From Mucilaginibacter sp. (GTDB taxonomy: Bacteria; Bacteroidota; Bacteroidia; Sphingobacteriales; Sphingobacteriaceae): 64,000 nucleotides of DNA. The notes beneath the pieces were generated by a model. That model ran no database searches, was not told the origin of the DNA, and saw only the letters and a list, made by a program, of their open reading frames with translations. How positions within the stretch are numbered: the stretch's first letter is position 1; every line of letters starts with the position of its first letter. A program made the position numbers and the translations under genes. The stretch is taken from positions 1 to 64,000 of the forward strand of contig NZ_JAQBOD010000036.1 of assembly GCF_028288205.1 (NCBI RefSeq), written 5' to 3'. Positions 8,980-18,699 of the stretch are shown piece after piece.

Positions 8980-9456
8980 TTATCCTATAATTATCCTCGT
9001 CAACAATGCAATCTGTCCGGAATGATATATCTGGTGCTGTATAAACCCATAAACCAACTCCTCGTAAGTGGTAACCGGCTGGTTGCCGCGTTTATCAATG
9101 ATTGGTTCGCCCCATTTTTCTTCGGGGAAATCCTGAATGGTTTTTACCAGGTTTACGTTAACCAGCTTAAGGTCATCTATCCATAGTTTCCATTTCCGTT
9201 CGTCGGGGTCGCCGGTTTCGGGCCAGTTGCCACTTAGGGGTAGTGATGCAGGTTTTTCGTTAAGGCGGTCCATTACCTCTTCGGTCCAGCTAAGCATGTG
9301 CAGAATGATCTCGGCAATGGTATGCGCATGGCCCACCCGTTCGTAAGCGGTTTCAAAAGTAACCTTGCCCAGTATATCATATACCGGCGATCCGTACCAG
9401 GGATGGCCCGTTGATACTTTTTCTAATTCGTGAAGGAGTTTTTCGGCTGTTGTCAT
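8980..9456 (-). CDS. DinB-like four-helix protein
   Basis: A 158-aa DinB/YfiT superfamily protein, a four-helix bundle that commonly holds a divalent metal through three histidines. Candidate ligands are the His of AHTIAEIILHMLSW (about residues 44-57) and of the C-terminal GFIQHQIYHSGQIALL motif, which is the family hallmark. Members include thiol-dependent S-transferases that use bacillithiol or mycothiol. This is notable because a bacillithiol synthesis gene, bshC, lies in the same window, though not adjacent. Single gene, no signal peptide. Specific substrate unknown. Confidence 0.8.
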   Translation of the reverse strand: MTTAEKLLHELEKVSTGHPWYGSPVYDILGKVTFETAYERVGHAHTIAEIILHMLSWTEEVMDRLNEKPASLPLSGNWPETGDPDERKWKLWIDDLKLVNVNLVKTIQDFPEEKWGEPIIDKRGNQPVTTYEELVYGFIQHQIYHSGQIALLTRIIIG

Positions 9457-9527
9457 GACTATGATTTATAGATTAAAGGATTTTAGGATTGCCTGTCGAA
9501 CTGTTAAATTTAATCATGAAAATCAAT

Positions 9528-9553
9528 AAATCCTACGAATCATGGTTCAGACA
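9528..9553. repeat. AATCATGGTTCAGACAA repeat copy
   Basis: ATCCTACGAATCATGGTTCAGACAA here matches copies at 1953-1980 and 18677-18699. Downstream of the 9547 gene it may act as a terminator-like or REP-type repeat. Confidence 0.45.
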
Positions 9554-11094
9554 ACCTTTCCCGCTCCCACCGCGCAATTTATCCCATCAATAGCCGCAGA
9601 AATTATGCCACCCGCGTAGCCCGCGCCTTCGCCGCAGGGGAAAAGCCCCTGTACTTGCGGGTGCTGCAGCGTTTCTTTATCGCGCGGAATTTTTATGGGC
9701 GATGATGTGCGCGACTCCACCCCCACCAATATAGCCTCATTTGTATAATATCCTTTCATTTTTTTACCAAAGGCGGGCAGGGCGCGGCGCAGCCTGTCGT
9801 TTATCCAATCGGGCAGCACCTCTTTTAGCGCTACGCTTTTAGTGCCCGGCAGGTAAGAGTTTTCGGGGAGATCAACAGACAGTCTACCTTCCACAAAATC
9901 TACCATCCGCTGCGCGGGAGCCACCAGTTTGCCGCCACCGGCTTTAAAGGCCAGCTGTTCAATCTGGCTTTGAAAGTGCAGCATCTTAAACGGATCGGCA
10001 TCGCTGCCCTTTACATCTTCCATGTTTATTTGTACCACCGTGCCCGAGTTGGCGAAAGGATTATTGCGTTTTGACGGGCTCCAGCCGTTCACCACAATTT
10101 CGTTGGCTTCGGTGGCGCAGGGAGCAATGATGCCGCCCGGGCACATGCAGAACGAAAACACTCCCCGGCCATCCACCTGCTCCACCAGGTTATAGTAGGA
10201 CGGCGGCAAATCCGGACCACGATATTCGCAATGGTATTGGGCGCGGTCTATTATTTCCTGCGGATGCTCTATGCGTACACCCAGCGCGAACGGCTTGGCT
10301 TCTATTAATATATTTTGGCGATGCAGCATTTCAAACACATCGCGGGCGGAGTGGCCCGTGGCCAATATCACCGCGCTGGCTTTCAGGGTTTCGCCCGATG
10401 ATAGCTTTACGCCTTGTATTTTGCCGAAGTCGGCCAGTAAGCCGGTTACTTTGGTATCAAATAAAATCTCCCCACCTGCATTGAGGATGGTTTCGCGTAT
10501 GGCAGTAATAATTTGCGGCAGCTTATTGGTGCCGATATGCGGACGTGCATCTACCAAAATATCGGTAGTGGCGCCATGCGCTACAAAGGTTTTAAGCACC
10601 TGCGTAACATCGCCGCGCTTGGTGCTGCGGGTGTACAGCTTACCGTCCGAATAGGTGCCCGCCCCACCCTCGCCGAAACAATAGTTGCTTTCGGGGTTTA
10701 CAAGGCCCTCCTTGTTAATGTTAGCCAAATCGCGCCTGCGCTCTTTAACTGCCTTGCCGCGCTCTACAATAACAGGCTTCATGCCCATCTCTATACACTG
10801 CAAAGCCGCGAACAACCCGGCCGGACCAGCACCCACAATAATTACCGGCTTGCCATTTTTAACATCCGGGTATTGCTGGATATAGGTTTCGGGGTGATGG
10901 CTCTCGTCAATAAAAATCTTAACCTGCATGCGGTAAAGCACCCGGCGGCCACGCGCATCAATACTGCGTTTTAGTACCTGTATGCCAGTAATTTTTTGTG
11001 GCGATATGTTAAGCGATAAAGCGGCGATGCTTTTTAACGCGGCTTCATCTTCCTGCTGCCCGGGTGGGCAGGTTATTTCTATTTCTTTTATCAT
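9547..11094 (-). CDS. FAD-dependent oxidoreductase (putative dehydrogenase)
   Basis: A 515-aa flavoprotein. An N-terminal domain of about 90 residues (starting MIKEIEITCPPGQQ) precedes the dinucleotide-binding motif PVIIVGAGPAGLFAALQ. Further FAD motifs are GGAGTYSDGKLYTR, the ATG of AVILATGHSARDV, and the C-terminal GEGAGYAGGIISAAIDG. This layout matches the family of uncharacterised NAD(P)/FAD-dependent dehydrogenases that is widespread in bacteria. The substrate is not known. It stands alone; the 250-bp gap upstream holds a REP-like sequence. Confidence 0.85.
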   Translation of the reverse strand: MIKEIEITCPPGQQEDEAALKSIAALSLNISPQKITGIQVLKRSIDARGRRVLYRMQVKIFIDESHHPETYIQQYPDVKNGKPVIIVGAGPAGLFAALQCIEMGMKPVIVERGKAVKERRRDLANINKEGLVNPESNYCFGEGGAGTYSDGKLYTRSTKRGDVTQVLKTFVAHGATTDILVDARPHIGTNKLPQIITAIRETILNAGGEILFDTKVTGLLADFGKIQGVKLSSGETLKASAVILATGHSARDVFEMLHRQNILIEAKPFALGVRIEHPQEIIDRAQYHCEYRGPDLPPSYYNLVEQVDGRGVFSFCMCPGGIIAPCATEANEIVVNGWSPSKRNNPFANSGTVVQINMEDVKGSDADPFKMLHFQSQIEQLAFKAGGGKLVAPAQRMVDFVEGRLSVDLPENSYLPGTKSVALKEVLPDWINDRLRRALPAFGKKMKGYYTNEAILVGVESRTSSPIKIPRDKETLQHPQVQGLFPCGEGAGYAGGIISAAIDGINCAVGAGKVV

Positions 11095-11157
11095 TAAGTT
11101 GCCGGGTTTTTATCCCGGGATGGGACAAAGGTAGGGATTAAGCAATTAACTCTCAAA

Positions 11158-11193
11158 GCGTCATTGCGAGAAACGAAGCAATCTCTACGTAGG
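11158..11193. repeat. GTCATTGCGAG REP-like copy
   Basis: GCGTCATTGCGAGAAACGAAGCAATCTCT matches the arms of the large palindrome at 20514-20607 with one base changed. Only one arm is present here. The rest of the 11095-11348 gap shows nothing I can name. Confidence 0.6.
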
Positions 11194-11348
11194 CTAATCA
11201 ATTTGGGCAAATTGGGTACCGCCCTTGCCAGCGGGGTATATTATTCAGTAATTATCAGATTCTTAATTTTTTTATACAACTTTTTTAGATGATGATCAGA
11301 TATATCAAGTCATAGACTTCAGGCAGCCCGCAGCAAAAAACGCCAAAA

Positions 11349-11966
11349 ATGTCAGAAAATAAACACTGGCATGGAAATAGCGCTACCTGCAATAATTTTA
11401 CTATTTACAACATGCGCAAACTACAATTACCTGCATTTAACCTGAAAGGGATGGATGCCAAAATAAAAGCGGGTTTTACCCAACTGGCACAGAATGGCTT
11501 TAAACAAATTTTTAACCGGATAGACCAACTGGGCGTTAAAAAAGGTGTTGATGAGTTGGGTCTTGAAAAATTTATTAACCAATGCGCGCTGCTAGCGGCA
11601 GGCTCGGGTGCTATGGCAGGCGCGGGTGGCCTGTCTACCATGGTGTTAGGCATCCCGTTTGATCTGATCAATTTAATTACGCAGCAGTTTAGGGTCACGT
11701 TGGCTATTACCTATTACCATACCGGCAAATACCAGCTAAAATTTACTGATTTTTTTACGATAGTGGCTGCCTCGTTAAAGGTGGACACGGGAATGACCAT
11801 CAGCAAAAACGTAATGGAAGAGGTCGCCGAAAAACTGATGCTCAACCTCGGCTCGAAAACGGCCGAACGGCTGATACCGGTAGTAGGCGCGGTAATTGGC
11901 GGCTCGGCAAATTATTTTTTTATTAAACGGATGGCTAATACATTGCAAGCTAAGCTGGCGGTTTAG
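11349..11966 (+). CDS. EcsC family protein
   Basis: A 205-aa protein resembling the C-terminal part of EcsC. It has a helical N-terminus, then a glycine/alanine-rich hydrophobic segment (LLAAGSGAMAGAGGLSTMVLG, about residues 77-97), the signature FDLINLITQQFRVTLAITYYHTG, and a second hydrophobic hairpin near the C-terminus (LIPVVGAVIGGSANYFF). It is probably membrane-associated. An in-frame ATG at 11412 would give 184 aa beginning MRKLQLPAF and is an equally reasonable start. EcsC proteins have no established biochemical activity. Monocistronic. Confidence 0.75.
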   Translation: MSENKHWHGNSATCNNFTIYNMRKLQLPAFNLKGMDAKIKAGFTQLAQNGFKQIFNRIDQLGVKKGVDELGLEKFINQCALLAAGSGAMAGAGGLSTMVLGIPFDLINLITQQFRVTLAITYYHTGKYQLKFTDFFTIVAASLKVDTGMTISKNVMEEVAEKLMLNLGSKTAERLIPVVGAVIGGSANYFFIKRMANTLQAKLAV

Positions 11967-12028
11967 GAGATTAATAAGCAACGGGATGTGCGATTACAAA
12001 TGTTCGAAAAATTTTAATTTGTAATAAG

Positions 12029-12136
12029 TTCCCTCCCCACGGGAGGGGCGCGGTTTGACGGTGAAATAGCAGGGAGGGGTTTCACCGATATACAAATCGC
12101 TTTATTAACCCCTCCCTACCCTCCCAGGGGAGGGAA
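12029..12136. repeat. Inverted CCCTCCCC repeat
   Basis: TTCCCTCCCC (12029-12038) and GGGGAGGGAA (12127-12136) are inverted arms. Inside are more CCCTCCC/GGGAGGG segments, giving a long, G-rich, multiply paired non-coding structure between the EcsC and glnS genes. Confidence 0.5.
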
Positions 12137-12195
12137 TCGCACAGCCCAAACACTCTTTTCGCTTTACTCCGCTTTCCGCTTTCAGCTAAAAAACC

Positions 12196-12203
12196 TACTT
12201 TTG
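12196..12203 (+). promoter_or_regulatory. -7 element of glnS promoter
   Basis: TACTTTTG matches the Bacteroidetes TAnnTTTG box. The glnS ATG starts only seven bases after it, so the transcript would start at or next to the initiation codon (leaderless or nearly so). Confidence 0.55.
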
Positions 12204-12210
12204 CCCTACT

Positions 12211-13872
12211 ATGAGCGAAGAGAGATCATTAAATTTTATTGAAGAAATAGTTGAAGAAGATATAGCTGCAGGCAAGCACGGCGGCCGGGTATTAACCCGT
12301 TTCCCGCCCGAGCCTAATGGTTATTTGCATATTGGTCATGCTAAGTCTATCTGCTTAAATTTCGGACTGGCAAAAAAATACAACGGCAAAACCAACCTGC
12401 GTTTTGATGATACCAACCCCACCAAAGAAGAAACCGAATATGTTGACAGCATTAAAGAAGATGTAAAATGGCTGGGTTTTGACTGGGCCGAAGAGTTATA
12501 TGCTTCTGATTATTTTGATAAATTATATAATTTTGCCGTAACGCTGATAAAAAAGGGCCTGGCTTATGTGGATGACAGCACCGCCGAAGAGATTGCCTCC
12601 CAAAAAGGCACACCTACCGAACCGGGCACACCCAACGAATACCGCAACCGCAGCGCAGAAGAAAACCTGCAACTGTTTGCCGACATGAAAGCCGGCAAAT
12701 ACCAGGATGGGGATAAGGTACTGCGTGCAAAGATAGACCTGGCCTCGCCAAATATGCTGCTGCGCGACCCATTGATATACCGCATTAAACACGCCCACCA
12801 TCACCGCACAGGCGATGTGTGGTGCATTTACCCGATGTATGATTTCGCACACGGCCAGTCTGATGCCATTGAAGAAATAACACACTCTATTTGTACGCTT
12901 GAGTTTGTGTCGCACAGGCCATTGTATGACTTGTTTATAGAGGAATTAAATATATTCCCGTCTAAACAATATGAGTTTGCCCGTTTAAACATGACGTACA
13001 CTGTTATGAGCAAGCGTAAGCTGCTGCAATTGGTTAATGAGAAACATGTAGAAAGCTGGGACGATCCGCGTATGGCTACGATCAGCGGTTTGCGCCGCCG
13101 TGGTTATACGGCCACGTCTATCCGCGAATTTTGCGAGCGTATTGGCGTTGCCAAACGCGAGAACATGATAGATTTTAGCCTGCTGGAGTTCTGTATCCGT
13201 GAGGACCTGAACAAAACCGCCTGGCGCCGCATGGCTGTGTTGGATCCGATTAAAATGATCATCACCAACTATCCCGAAGGAAAAACAGAAACCCTGCATG
13301 GCGAAAACAACCCCGAAGTTGAAGGCGGTGATGGCGGCAGAGATATGCCATTCAGCAATGAACTTTGGATAGAGCGCGAAGACTTTATGGAAGAGCCGCC
13401 TAAAAAGTTTTTCCGTTTAGGCGTTGGGCTGATGGTGCGTTTAAAGAACGCCTACATTGTTAAATGCGACGATTTTAAAAAGGATGCCAATGGCAACGTT
13501 ACCGAAATATATTGCACCTACATCCCCGAATCAAAATCGGGACATGATACCAGTGGTATCAATGTTAAAGGCACTATTCATTGGGTAAGTGTGCCCCACG
13601 CTAAAACAGCCGAGGTGCGTTTGTACGATCGGTTGTTCCAAGTAGAGGACCCATCGAACGAAGAAGGTGATTTTAAAGATTATATAAACCCAAACAGCTT
13701 ACATATCATCTCTAACGCTTACATAGAGGCCGACCTGGCCAATGCCGAAATGGGGAAAGGCTACCAATTTATCCGTAAAGGTTATTTCACGCTGGATAAA
13801 CATTCAACTGCTGATAAGCTGGTGTTTAACCGTACCGTGACCTTGAAAGACGGGTGGGCGAAGAAGGGTTAA
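12211..13872 (+). CDS. glnS: Glutaminyl-tRNA synthetase
   Basis: Class I aminoacyl-tRNA synthetase charging tRNA-Gln with glutamine in the cytoplasm. The HIGH motif is in [15 protein letters not shown] (about residues 34-48). The KMSKS equivalent is VMSKRKL near residue 269. The tRNA-recognition features [10 protein letters not shown] and [10 protein letters not shown] are also present. At 553 aa it is a full bacterial GlnRS, with the C-terminal anticodon-binding barrels from about residue 340. Its presence indicates that this organism makes Gln-tRNA directly. It is transcribed alone and ends at a strong bidirectional hairpin shared with the convergent amidase gene. Confidence 0.97.
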   Translation: MSEERSLNFIEEIVEEDIAAGKHGGRVLTRFPPEPNGYLHIGHAKSICLNFGLAKKYNGKTNLRFDDTNPTKEETEYVDSIKEDVKWLGFDWAEELYASDYFDKLYNFAVTLIKKGLAYVDDSTAEEIASQKGTPTEPGTPNEYRNRSAEENLQLFADMKAGKYQDGDKVLRAKIDLASPNMLLRDPLIYRIKHAHHHRTGDVWCIYPMYDFAHGQSDAIEEITHSICTLEFVSHRPLYDLFIEELNIFPSKQYEFARLNMTYTVMSKRKLLQLVNEKHVESWDDPRMATISGLRRRGYTATSIREFCERIGVAKRENMIDFSLLEFCIREDLNKTAWRRMAVLDPIKMIITNYPEGKTETLHGENNPEVEGGDGGRDMPFSNELWIEREDFMEEPPKKFFRLGVGLMVRLKNAYIVKCDDFKKDANGNVTEIYCTYIPESKSGHDTSGINVKGTIHWVSVPHAKTAEVRLYDRLFQVEDPSNEEGDFKDYINPNSLHIISNAYIEADLANAEMGKGYQFIRKGYFTLDKHSTADKLVFNRTVTLKDGWAKKG

Positions 13873-13894
13873 AGGTGGGAGGTAAAAGGTTTAA

Positions 13895-13940
13895 AGGTGA
13901 AAGGCGAAAGGTTTGATTCCTTACCTTTCGCCTTTTACCT
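13895..13940. terminator. Bidirectional terminator between glnS and the amidase gene
   Basis: Eighteen-base arms 13895-13912 and 13923-13940 (AGGTGAAAGGCGAAAGGT and its complement, 17 of 18 paired) with a 10-base loop separate two convergent genes. Confidence 0.75.
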
Positions 13941-13943
13941 CAC

Positions 13944-14837
13944 TCAATACTTCTGATACACATTATACAACACATTCAAATCCAGCGGACTTAATTGCAC
14001 GGTACTGTCATCCTGTACAAAGTGGCGTTTAAAAGCTATTATGGCCGCGTTGAGATCAGAAGTATCATAACCTATTAATCGCAATGCGGTTTTATAATCA
14101 AAATTGTCTGGCGCGGGTACTACTATCATATCGCTCCGGTAGCCAAAACCATGGTCTGCCAGTAATTTCCATGGGAACATCGGTCCGGGATCTGGTTTGC
14201 GCCTGGGTGCAAAATCCTGGTGCCCAATAAAATTAGCTGTAGGTATATTATAAGTCTTTTTTAGCTGCGTCAGCAATGCCAGCAGGCTTTTTATTTGCAT
14301 GTCGGTAAAAGGTTCGAAGCCATTATTGTCTATCTCTATACCTAACGAACAACTGTTCATATCTGTAACGCTGCCCCATTTGCCTACGCCGGCATGGTTA
14401 GAGCGCAAGTAATCATTCACCATATGGAAAACCTTGCCGTCTTTACCTACCACATAATGGGCACTTACTTGAGTGCTTGCCATGATAAAGGTTTTAATTG
14501 TTTGTTGTACAGAGTCTTGCGCGGTATAATGAATGATCACATAGTTAGCTTTACGCATGCCAAAATTAACAGTGCCTACCCATTCTGAAGGCACTGCAAT
14601 TATGCCCGTGCTGTCAAATAACATAACGGGCTGCTGTAGTCTTGCAATATTTAACAGCGAATCTGTTTTAGTAGTATAAATACTATCTGTAGTAAAATGG
14701 GGCCCTTTAACGATGGGCGATTTTACAGAACCTTGTTTAGGTTTGGGATTAGTGACTTTTGGCGAACACGACGCGACCAAAATCGCGGCAAACAAAAGCA
14801 ATAAAAAAAGGTGTTGAGGTTTCCTGTAAGTAAGCAT
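13944..14837 (-). CDS. N-acetylmuramoyl-L-alanine amidase lipoprotein (Amidase_2)
   Basis: Zinc amidase that cleaves the muramoyl-L-alanine bond of peptidoglycan. The N-terminus is a lipoprotein signal with lipobox VASC around residue 24, so it should be anchored in a periplasmic membrane face. Zn ligands are visible in NYVIIHYTAQDS and in NFIGHQDFAPRRKPDPGPMFPW, the latter being the hallmark of the N-acetylmuramyl-L-alanine amidase family. LGIEIDNNGFEPF supports the same fold. The 297-aa length suits an AmpD-like domain plus a short C-terminal helical extension. Probable role: wall turnover or recycling. Confidence 0.9.
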   Translation of the reverse strand: MLTYRKPQHLFLLLLFAAILVASCSPKVTNPKPKQGSVKSPIVKGPHFTTDSIYTTKTDSLLNIARLQQPVMLFDSTGIIAVPSEWVGTVNFGMRKANYVIIHYTAQDSVQQTIKTFIMASTQVSAHYVVGKDGKVFHMVNDYLRSNHAGVGKWGSVTDMNSCSLGIEIDNNGFEPFTDMQIKSLLALLTQLKKTYNIPTANFIGHQDFAPRRKPDPGPMFPWKLLADHGFGYRSDMIVVPAPDNFDYKTALRLIGYDTSDLNAAIIAFKRHFVQDDSTVQLSPLDLNVLYNVYQKY

Positions 14838-14937
14838 GTAGCTAAATTAAGTTATTAAGCTATAAACTAACTAAATAAAGTGCATATTGTTTATGTTATT
14901 ACCAAAGCATAACCCTATTGGTTAATATACGCCCTTA

Positions 14938-15804
14938 TTATAGGTCATCCCCGGCAAAAGTATCACCCTGATTTATATCGCCGGTATCATAACCTTTTTT
15001 AAACCAATACATACGCTGCGCGCTGGTGCCGTGTGTAAAGCTATCGGGTGTAACGCGCCCCTGGTATTGCTGCTGCAGGCGGTCATCGCCAATCTGGTGG
15101 GCGGCGGTAAGTGCCGAATCGATATCCGAGCGTTCAATTACAATATTATTATGATGATTAAGCGCTTCATAATGCGCCCACACGCCGGCATAAAAATCGG
15201 CTTGCAGCTCAAGTTTAACCGATAGCTTGTTGTAAGCCATTTTACTTAAATTATTCCTGGCCTCATCCATTTTGGCCGATACACCCAACAGGTTTTGTAT
15301 ATGATGGCCAACCTCGTGTGCTATTACATAGGCCCAGGCGGATTCGCCGGGCGCGCCGAAACGGTTTTGCAATTCATCAAAAAAGGAAAGATCAAGGTAA
15401 ACCCGTTGGTCGGCCGGGCAATAGAATGGCCCGGTTGCTGATGTGGTGTAGCCGCAGCCTTCGGCATCAACGGCACCGGTATAGAAATGCAATATCGGAT
15501 GCTTATACGTTTTCTCCATGGTTCGGAACAGGCTATCCCAAACAACGGTAGTCCCTTGAAATATTACCCGTGCAAACTGCTTGTTGCGACTCTCCTGCCC
15601 GCCGCCCGGTACCGTATTTATTTGCTGTGAGCTATCGGCAGTGTTATTCAAGCTGAGCATTTGTCCAGGGTTTATGCCGGTGAATAAATAGATAATAAGA
15701 CCTATTACACCCAATATGCCGCCGCCAAATAATAACCCGCGGCCACCGCTGCTGCTGCTTCCTTCTTCAACATCATTGCTTTCGCTGCCGCCAAACCATC
15801 GCAT
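14938..15804 (-). CDS. Neutral zinc metallopeptidase (YpfJ-like)
   Basis: A 288-aa membrane-anchored metallopeptidase. The motif VIAHEVGHHIQNLLG holds the HExxH zinc site. A single transmembrane helix near residue 30 (LLFGGGILGVIGLIIYLF) follows a charged, serine/glycine-rich N-terminus beginning MRWFGGSES. The block ADFYAGVWAHYEA supplies the downstream conserved region, and the family segment QRVYLDLSFFDEL is present. The protein is of the uncharacterised neutral zinc metallopeptidase family. It is transcribed away from the M28 peptidase gene; the shared upstream region holds the GTGAAACAAA motif cluster. Confidence 0.85.
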   Translation of the reverse strand: MRWFGGSESNDVEEGSSSSGGRGLLFGGGILGVIGLIIYLFTGINPGQMLSLNNTADSSQQINTVPGGGQESRNKQFARVIFQGTTVVWDSLFRTMEKTYKHPILHFYTGAVDAEGCGYTTSATGPFYCPADQRVYLDLSFFDELQNRFGAPGESAWAYVIAHEVGHHIQNLLGVSAKMDEARNNLSKMAYNKLSVKLELQADFYAGVWAHYEALNHHNNIVIERSDIDSALTAAHQIGDDRLQQQYQGRVTPDSFTHGTSAQRMYWFKKGYDTGDINQGDTFAGDDL

Positions 15805-15934
15805 AATTTATTGTTTTAAGTGTAGCTGTTTAACAGTATGGTGTTTGCTATTGTTTGAGTGATAAGGGTATATAAGATTTTTCGCTACGCTCAAGAGAGT
15901 AGTTCTTCACTCGCTGCCAATGACAAAAACGAAT

Positions 15935-16156
15935 TTTGTTTCACGCGAGTGTGAAACAAATAAAACAAGTGAAATAATATTTTGACTTAAAGTATTGTTT
16001 ATGAGATAATTGCTAAAAAGTGGTGAAACAAAATGTAACAACTTATTCGTCAATATTTGTGGGCGTGATATTAAGCTTGGTTATTGATAATCAAATAATT
16101 ACAAATTGCCAATTTAGGAGTGGTGAAACAAAGTATTTGAAACAAGATGAAACAAA
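15935..16156. promoter_or_regulatory. Cluster of GTGAAACAAA repeats in divergent intergenic region
   Basis: A perfect palindrome TTTGTTTCAC-gcgagt-GTGAAACAAA spans 15935-15960. Further copies of the half-site lie at 16023-16032 and 16123-16132 (both full GTGAAACAAA), and shorter TGAAACAA copies at 16138-16145 and 16148-16156. All single copies are in the same orientation. The cluster lies in the 582-bp gap between the divergent metallopeptidase and M28 genes. It looks like a set of operator half-sites, although a degenerate repeat is possible. Confidence 0.45.
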
Positions 16157-16386
16157 ATCACTGGCAATATAATGCCGCCATTATATCAGTTGCCCGAAGT
16201 TTATAATATGCGAAGGCTTGCGCTAAGAATGATTGTCAAACAGGTAATTTAGTGTCTTTTTCAATGCGGTTATTTGCAAACGCAAATATGGGTTACTCAG
16301 AATGACAATTTTATTTTCCCAACACATATGGTCTTTACACTATAAATTATCTATTTTCATAGCCATATAAAAAACCCTGACAGGAA

Positions 16387-18606
16387 ATGAAAAAATTATT
16401 TACGCTTAGCCTATTGGTTTTTGCCACAGCTTATACACAAGCTCAGCAAAAAACTTTGATGGGTTTTACGCCCGCCTCATCAGCCAAACAGCTGCAAACC
16501 GAACAGCAGTTTGATCAATCACTTAACGCCACACGCATTGGCGAAACATTAAAAGATCTGTCTATGTATCCGCATCACATAGGCTCGCCCGGCGGCAAGG
16601 TGGTTGCCGAAAAGATATTAGCCAAACTAAAGAGCTATGGTTTTGATGCGCACTTACAGCCATATAAAGTGTTGTTCCCTACACCCAAAACCCGTGTGTT
16701 AGAAATGACCGGCCCCACCAAATACACGGCTGTGTTAAAAGAAGCCGCGTTGACCGAAGATCTCACCTCATCACAAGCAGGACAGCTACCTACTTATAAC
16801 GCCTGGAGTGCCGATGGTGATGTAACCGGCCAGCTGGTATTTGTAAACTATGGTTTGCCTGATGATTATGAAACATTAGCAGCTATGGGCATAGATGTAA
16901 AAGGAAAGATAGTTATTGCCAAATACGGCAAATCATGGCGCGGCATTAAGCCTAAAGTAGCTTATGAGCATGGCGCTATTGGTTGTATAATTTATTCTGA
17001 CCCGAAGGATGATGGTTATTATGCAGGCGATGTATATCCTAAAGGAGCCTATAAAAATGAAACCGGTGTACAGCGTGGTTCAGTAATGGATATGGTGATC
17101 TATCCCGGCGACCCGTTAACTCCCGGCATTGGTGCTACCGAAAATGCTAAACGCTTGGATCGTAAAGACGCTACCACCATATTAAAGATACCTGTATTAC
17201 CTATTAGCTACCAGGATGCCAAACCATTGCTTGCTGCTTTGGAAGGGCCGGTAGCCCCCGACGATTGGCGCGGTGCATTGCCTATAACTTATCATATTGG
17301 TCCGGGTGCCACTACAGTACATTTAAAGCTGGAATTTAACTGGGACATGGTTACGGCTTATGATGTTATCGGCACAATAAAAGGCTCAACCTATCCTGAT
17401 GAGTGGGTGTTGCGCGGCAATCATCATGATGGCTGGGTAAATGGTGCCGATGATCCGCTAAGCGGACAATCGTCATTATTGGACGAGGCAAAGGCTTTGG
17501 GCGATATGCTTAAAACCGGCTGGAAACCAAAACGTACCATCGTATATTGCGCCTGGGATGGTGAAGAACCGGGACTATTAGGCTCTACCGAATATGTGGA
17601 GGACCATGATAAAGAGCTGCAGCAAAAAGCAGTAGTATACATTAACTCGGATGATATATCACGTGGATTTTATCATGCCGGTGGATCGCATGCGTTAGAA
17701 AAATTTATCGGCGAGGTATCAGAAGGTATTACAGACCCCGAAACTAATGTTACCGTGGCCGAACGTAAAAAAGCGCATGAAGTGGTAAATGCAGCAACAT
17801 CTAAAGCTAAAAAGGAAATACTGGACCGTAAAACCGATCCAATATCAGCATTAGGCTCGGGGTCAGATTTTTCATCTTTTTTACAGCATTTGGGTGTGCC
17901 TACCCTGGATATAGGTTATGGCGGCGAAGGCGGTGGTGGCGATTATCACTCTATATATGATTCATTTGCCGATTACCAGCGTTTTAAGGACCCCGGTTTT
18001 GTTTATGGTGTAGCCTTATCAAAAACCATAGGGCATACCGTATTACGTATGGCAAATGCCGATGTATTGCCATTTGACTTCCGCAGCCTTTCAACCACCT
18101 TAAATGGCTATGGTAAAGAGGTAATAGAACTGGCAAACACCATGCGTGAGGCTACGGCCATGCAAAACCAACTGGTAAAAAGTAACGCTTTTAATTTGGC
18201 CGCTGATCCGACCAAACACATTGCAACACCAGTGGCAAAAGGCGAAGTACCGGCAATTGATTTTTCGGCATTAACAGCTTCTTTGGATGCATTAAAAGCA
18301 AGTGCCAATAAACTGGCGGTGGTTATGAATACCGCGTCGGCAACAACTGTTGATCATAAAGCTTTAAATGAAACTATTTATAGGGCCGAGCAACAATTAT
18401 TATCACCGGAAGGTTTACCGCGACGCCCATGGTATAAGCATAGCATATATGCGCCGGGCTTTTATACCGGTTATGGTGTTAAAACCATGCCAGGTATACG
18501 TGAAGCTATAGAACAACGTAACTGGCCGGAGGCTCAGCAACAAATAGTGGCAGTGTCTGCAACTATTAATGCTTTAGCTGCCTATTTGGATAAAGCGGCA
18601 ATGTAA
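16387..18606 (+). CDS. M28 family metallopeptidase (glutamate carboxypeptidase-like)
   Basis: Secreted dinuclear zinc exopeptidase of 739 aa. The N-terminus is a signal peptide (MKKLFTLSLLVFATAYTQAQ). A PA-type insertion covers about residues 140-270. The M28 core is about 320-560, with zinc-binding elements NHHDGWVNGADDPLSG, the DGEEPGLLGS block containing the catalytic glutamate, and YHSIYDSF. The C-terminal 170 residues resemble the transferrin-receptor dimerisation domain (PGIREAIEQRNWPEAQQQI). The whole architecture is that of a glutamate carboxypeptidase II-like enzyme. Likely role: degradation of acidic peptides in the periplasm or outside the cell. Confidence 0.92.
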   Translation: MKKLFTLSLLVFATAYTQAQQKTLMGFTPASSAKQLQTEQQFDQSLNATRIGETLKDLSMYPHHIGSPGGKVVAEKILAKLKSYGFDAHLQPYKVLFPTPKTRVLEMTGPTKYTAVLKEAALTEDLTSSQAGQLPTYNAWSADGDVTGQLVFVNYGLPDDYETLAAMGIDVKGKIVIAKYGKSWRGIKPKVAYEHGAIGCIIYSDPKDDGYYAGDVYPKGAYKNETGVQRGSVMDMVIYPGDPLTPGIGATENAKRLDRKDATTILKIPVLPISYQDAKPLLAALEGPVAPDDWRGALPITYHIGPGATTVHLKLEFNWDMVTAYDVIGTIKGSTYPDEWVLRGNHHDGWVNGADDPLSGQSSLLDEAKALGDMLKTGWKPKRTIVYCAWDGEEPGLLGSTEYVEDHDKELQQKAVVYINSDDISRGFYHAGGSHALEKFIGEVSEGITDPETNVTVAERKKAHEVVNAATSKAKKEILDRKTDPISALGSGSDFSSFLQHLGVPTLDIGYGGEGGGGDYHSIYDSFADYQRFKDPGFVYGVALSKTIGHTVLRMANADVLPFDFRSLSTTLNGYGKEVIELANTMREATAMQNQLVKSNAFNLAADPTKHIATPVAKGEVPAIDFSALTASLDALKASANKLAVVMNTASATTVDHKALNETIYRAEQQLLSPEGLPRRPWYKHSIYAPGFYTGYGVKTMPGIREAIEQRNWPEAQQQIVAVSATINALAAYLDKAAM

Positions 18607-18609
18607 TTG

Positions 18610-18699
18610 TCTGAACCATGATACAGGATCTAAGGATTTTATGATTGCCTGTCTGATTAAATCAGGGCGATCATGAAATCCTAAGAATCATGGTTCAGA
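18610..18699. repeat. Inverted AATCATGGTTCAGA repeat
   Basis: TCTGAACCATGAT (18610-18622) and ATCATGGTTCAGA (18687-18699) are perfect inverted arms, with partial pairing continuing inside (AAGGATTTTATGAT with ATCATGAAATCCT). It sits between the convergent M28 and phosphatase genes and overlaps the end of the latter. Half copies occur at 1953 and 9528. Confidence 0.65.

Noticed and set aside
10271-10974. Plus-strand frames over the FAD oxidoreductase
   Set aside because: Antisense shadows of a clearly conserved gene.
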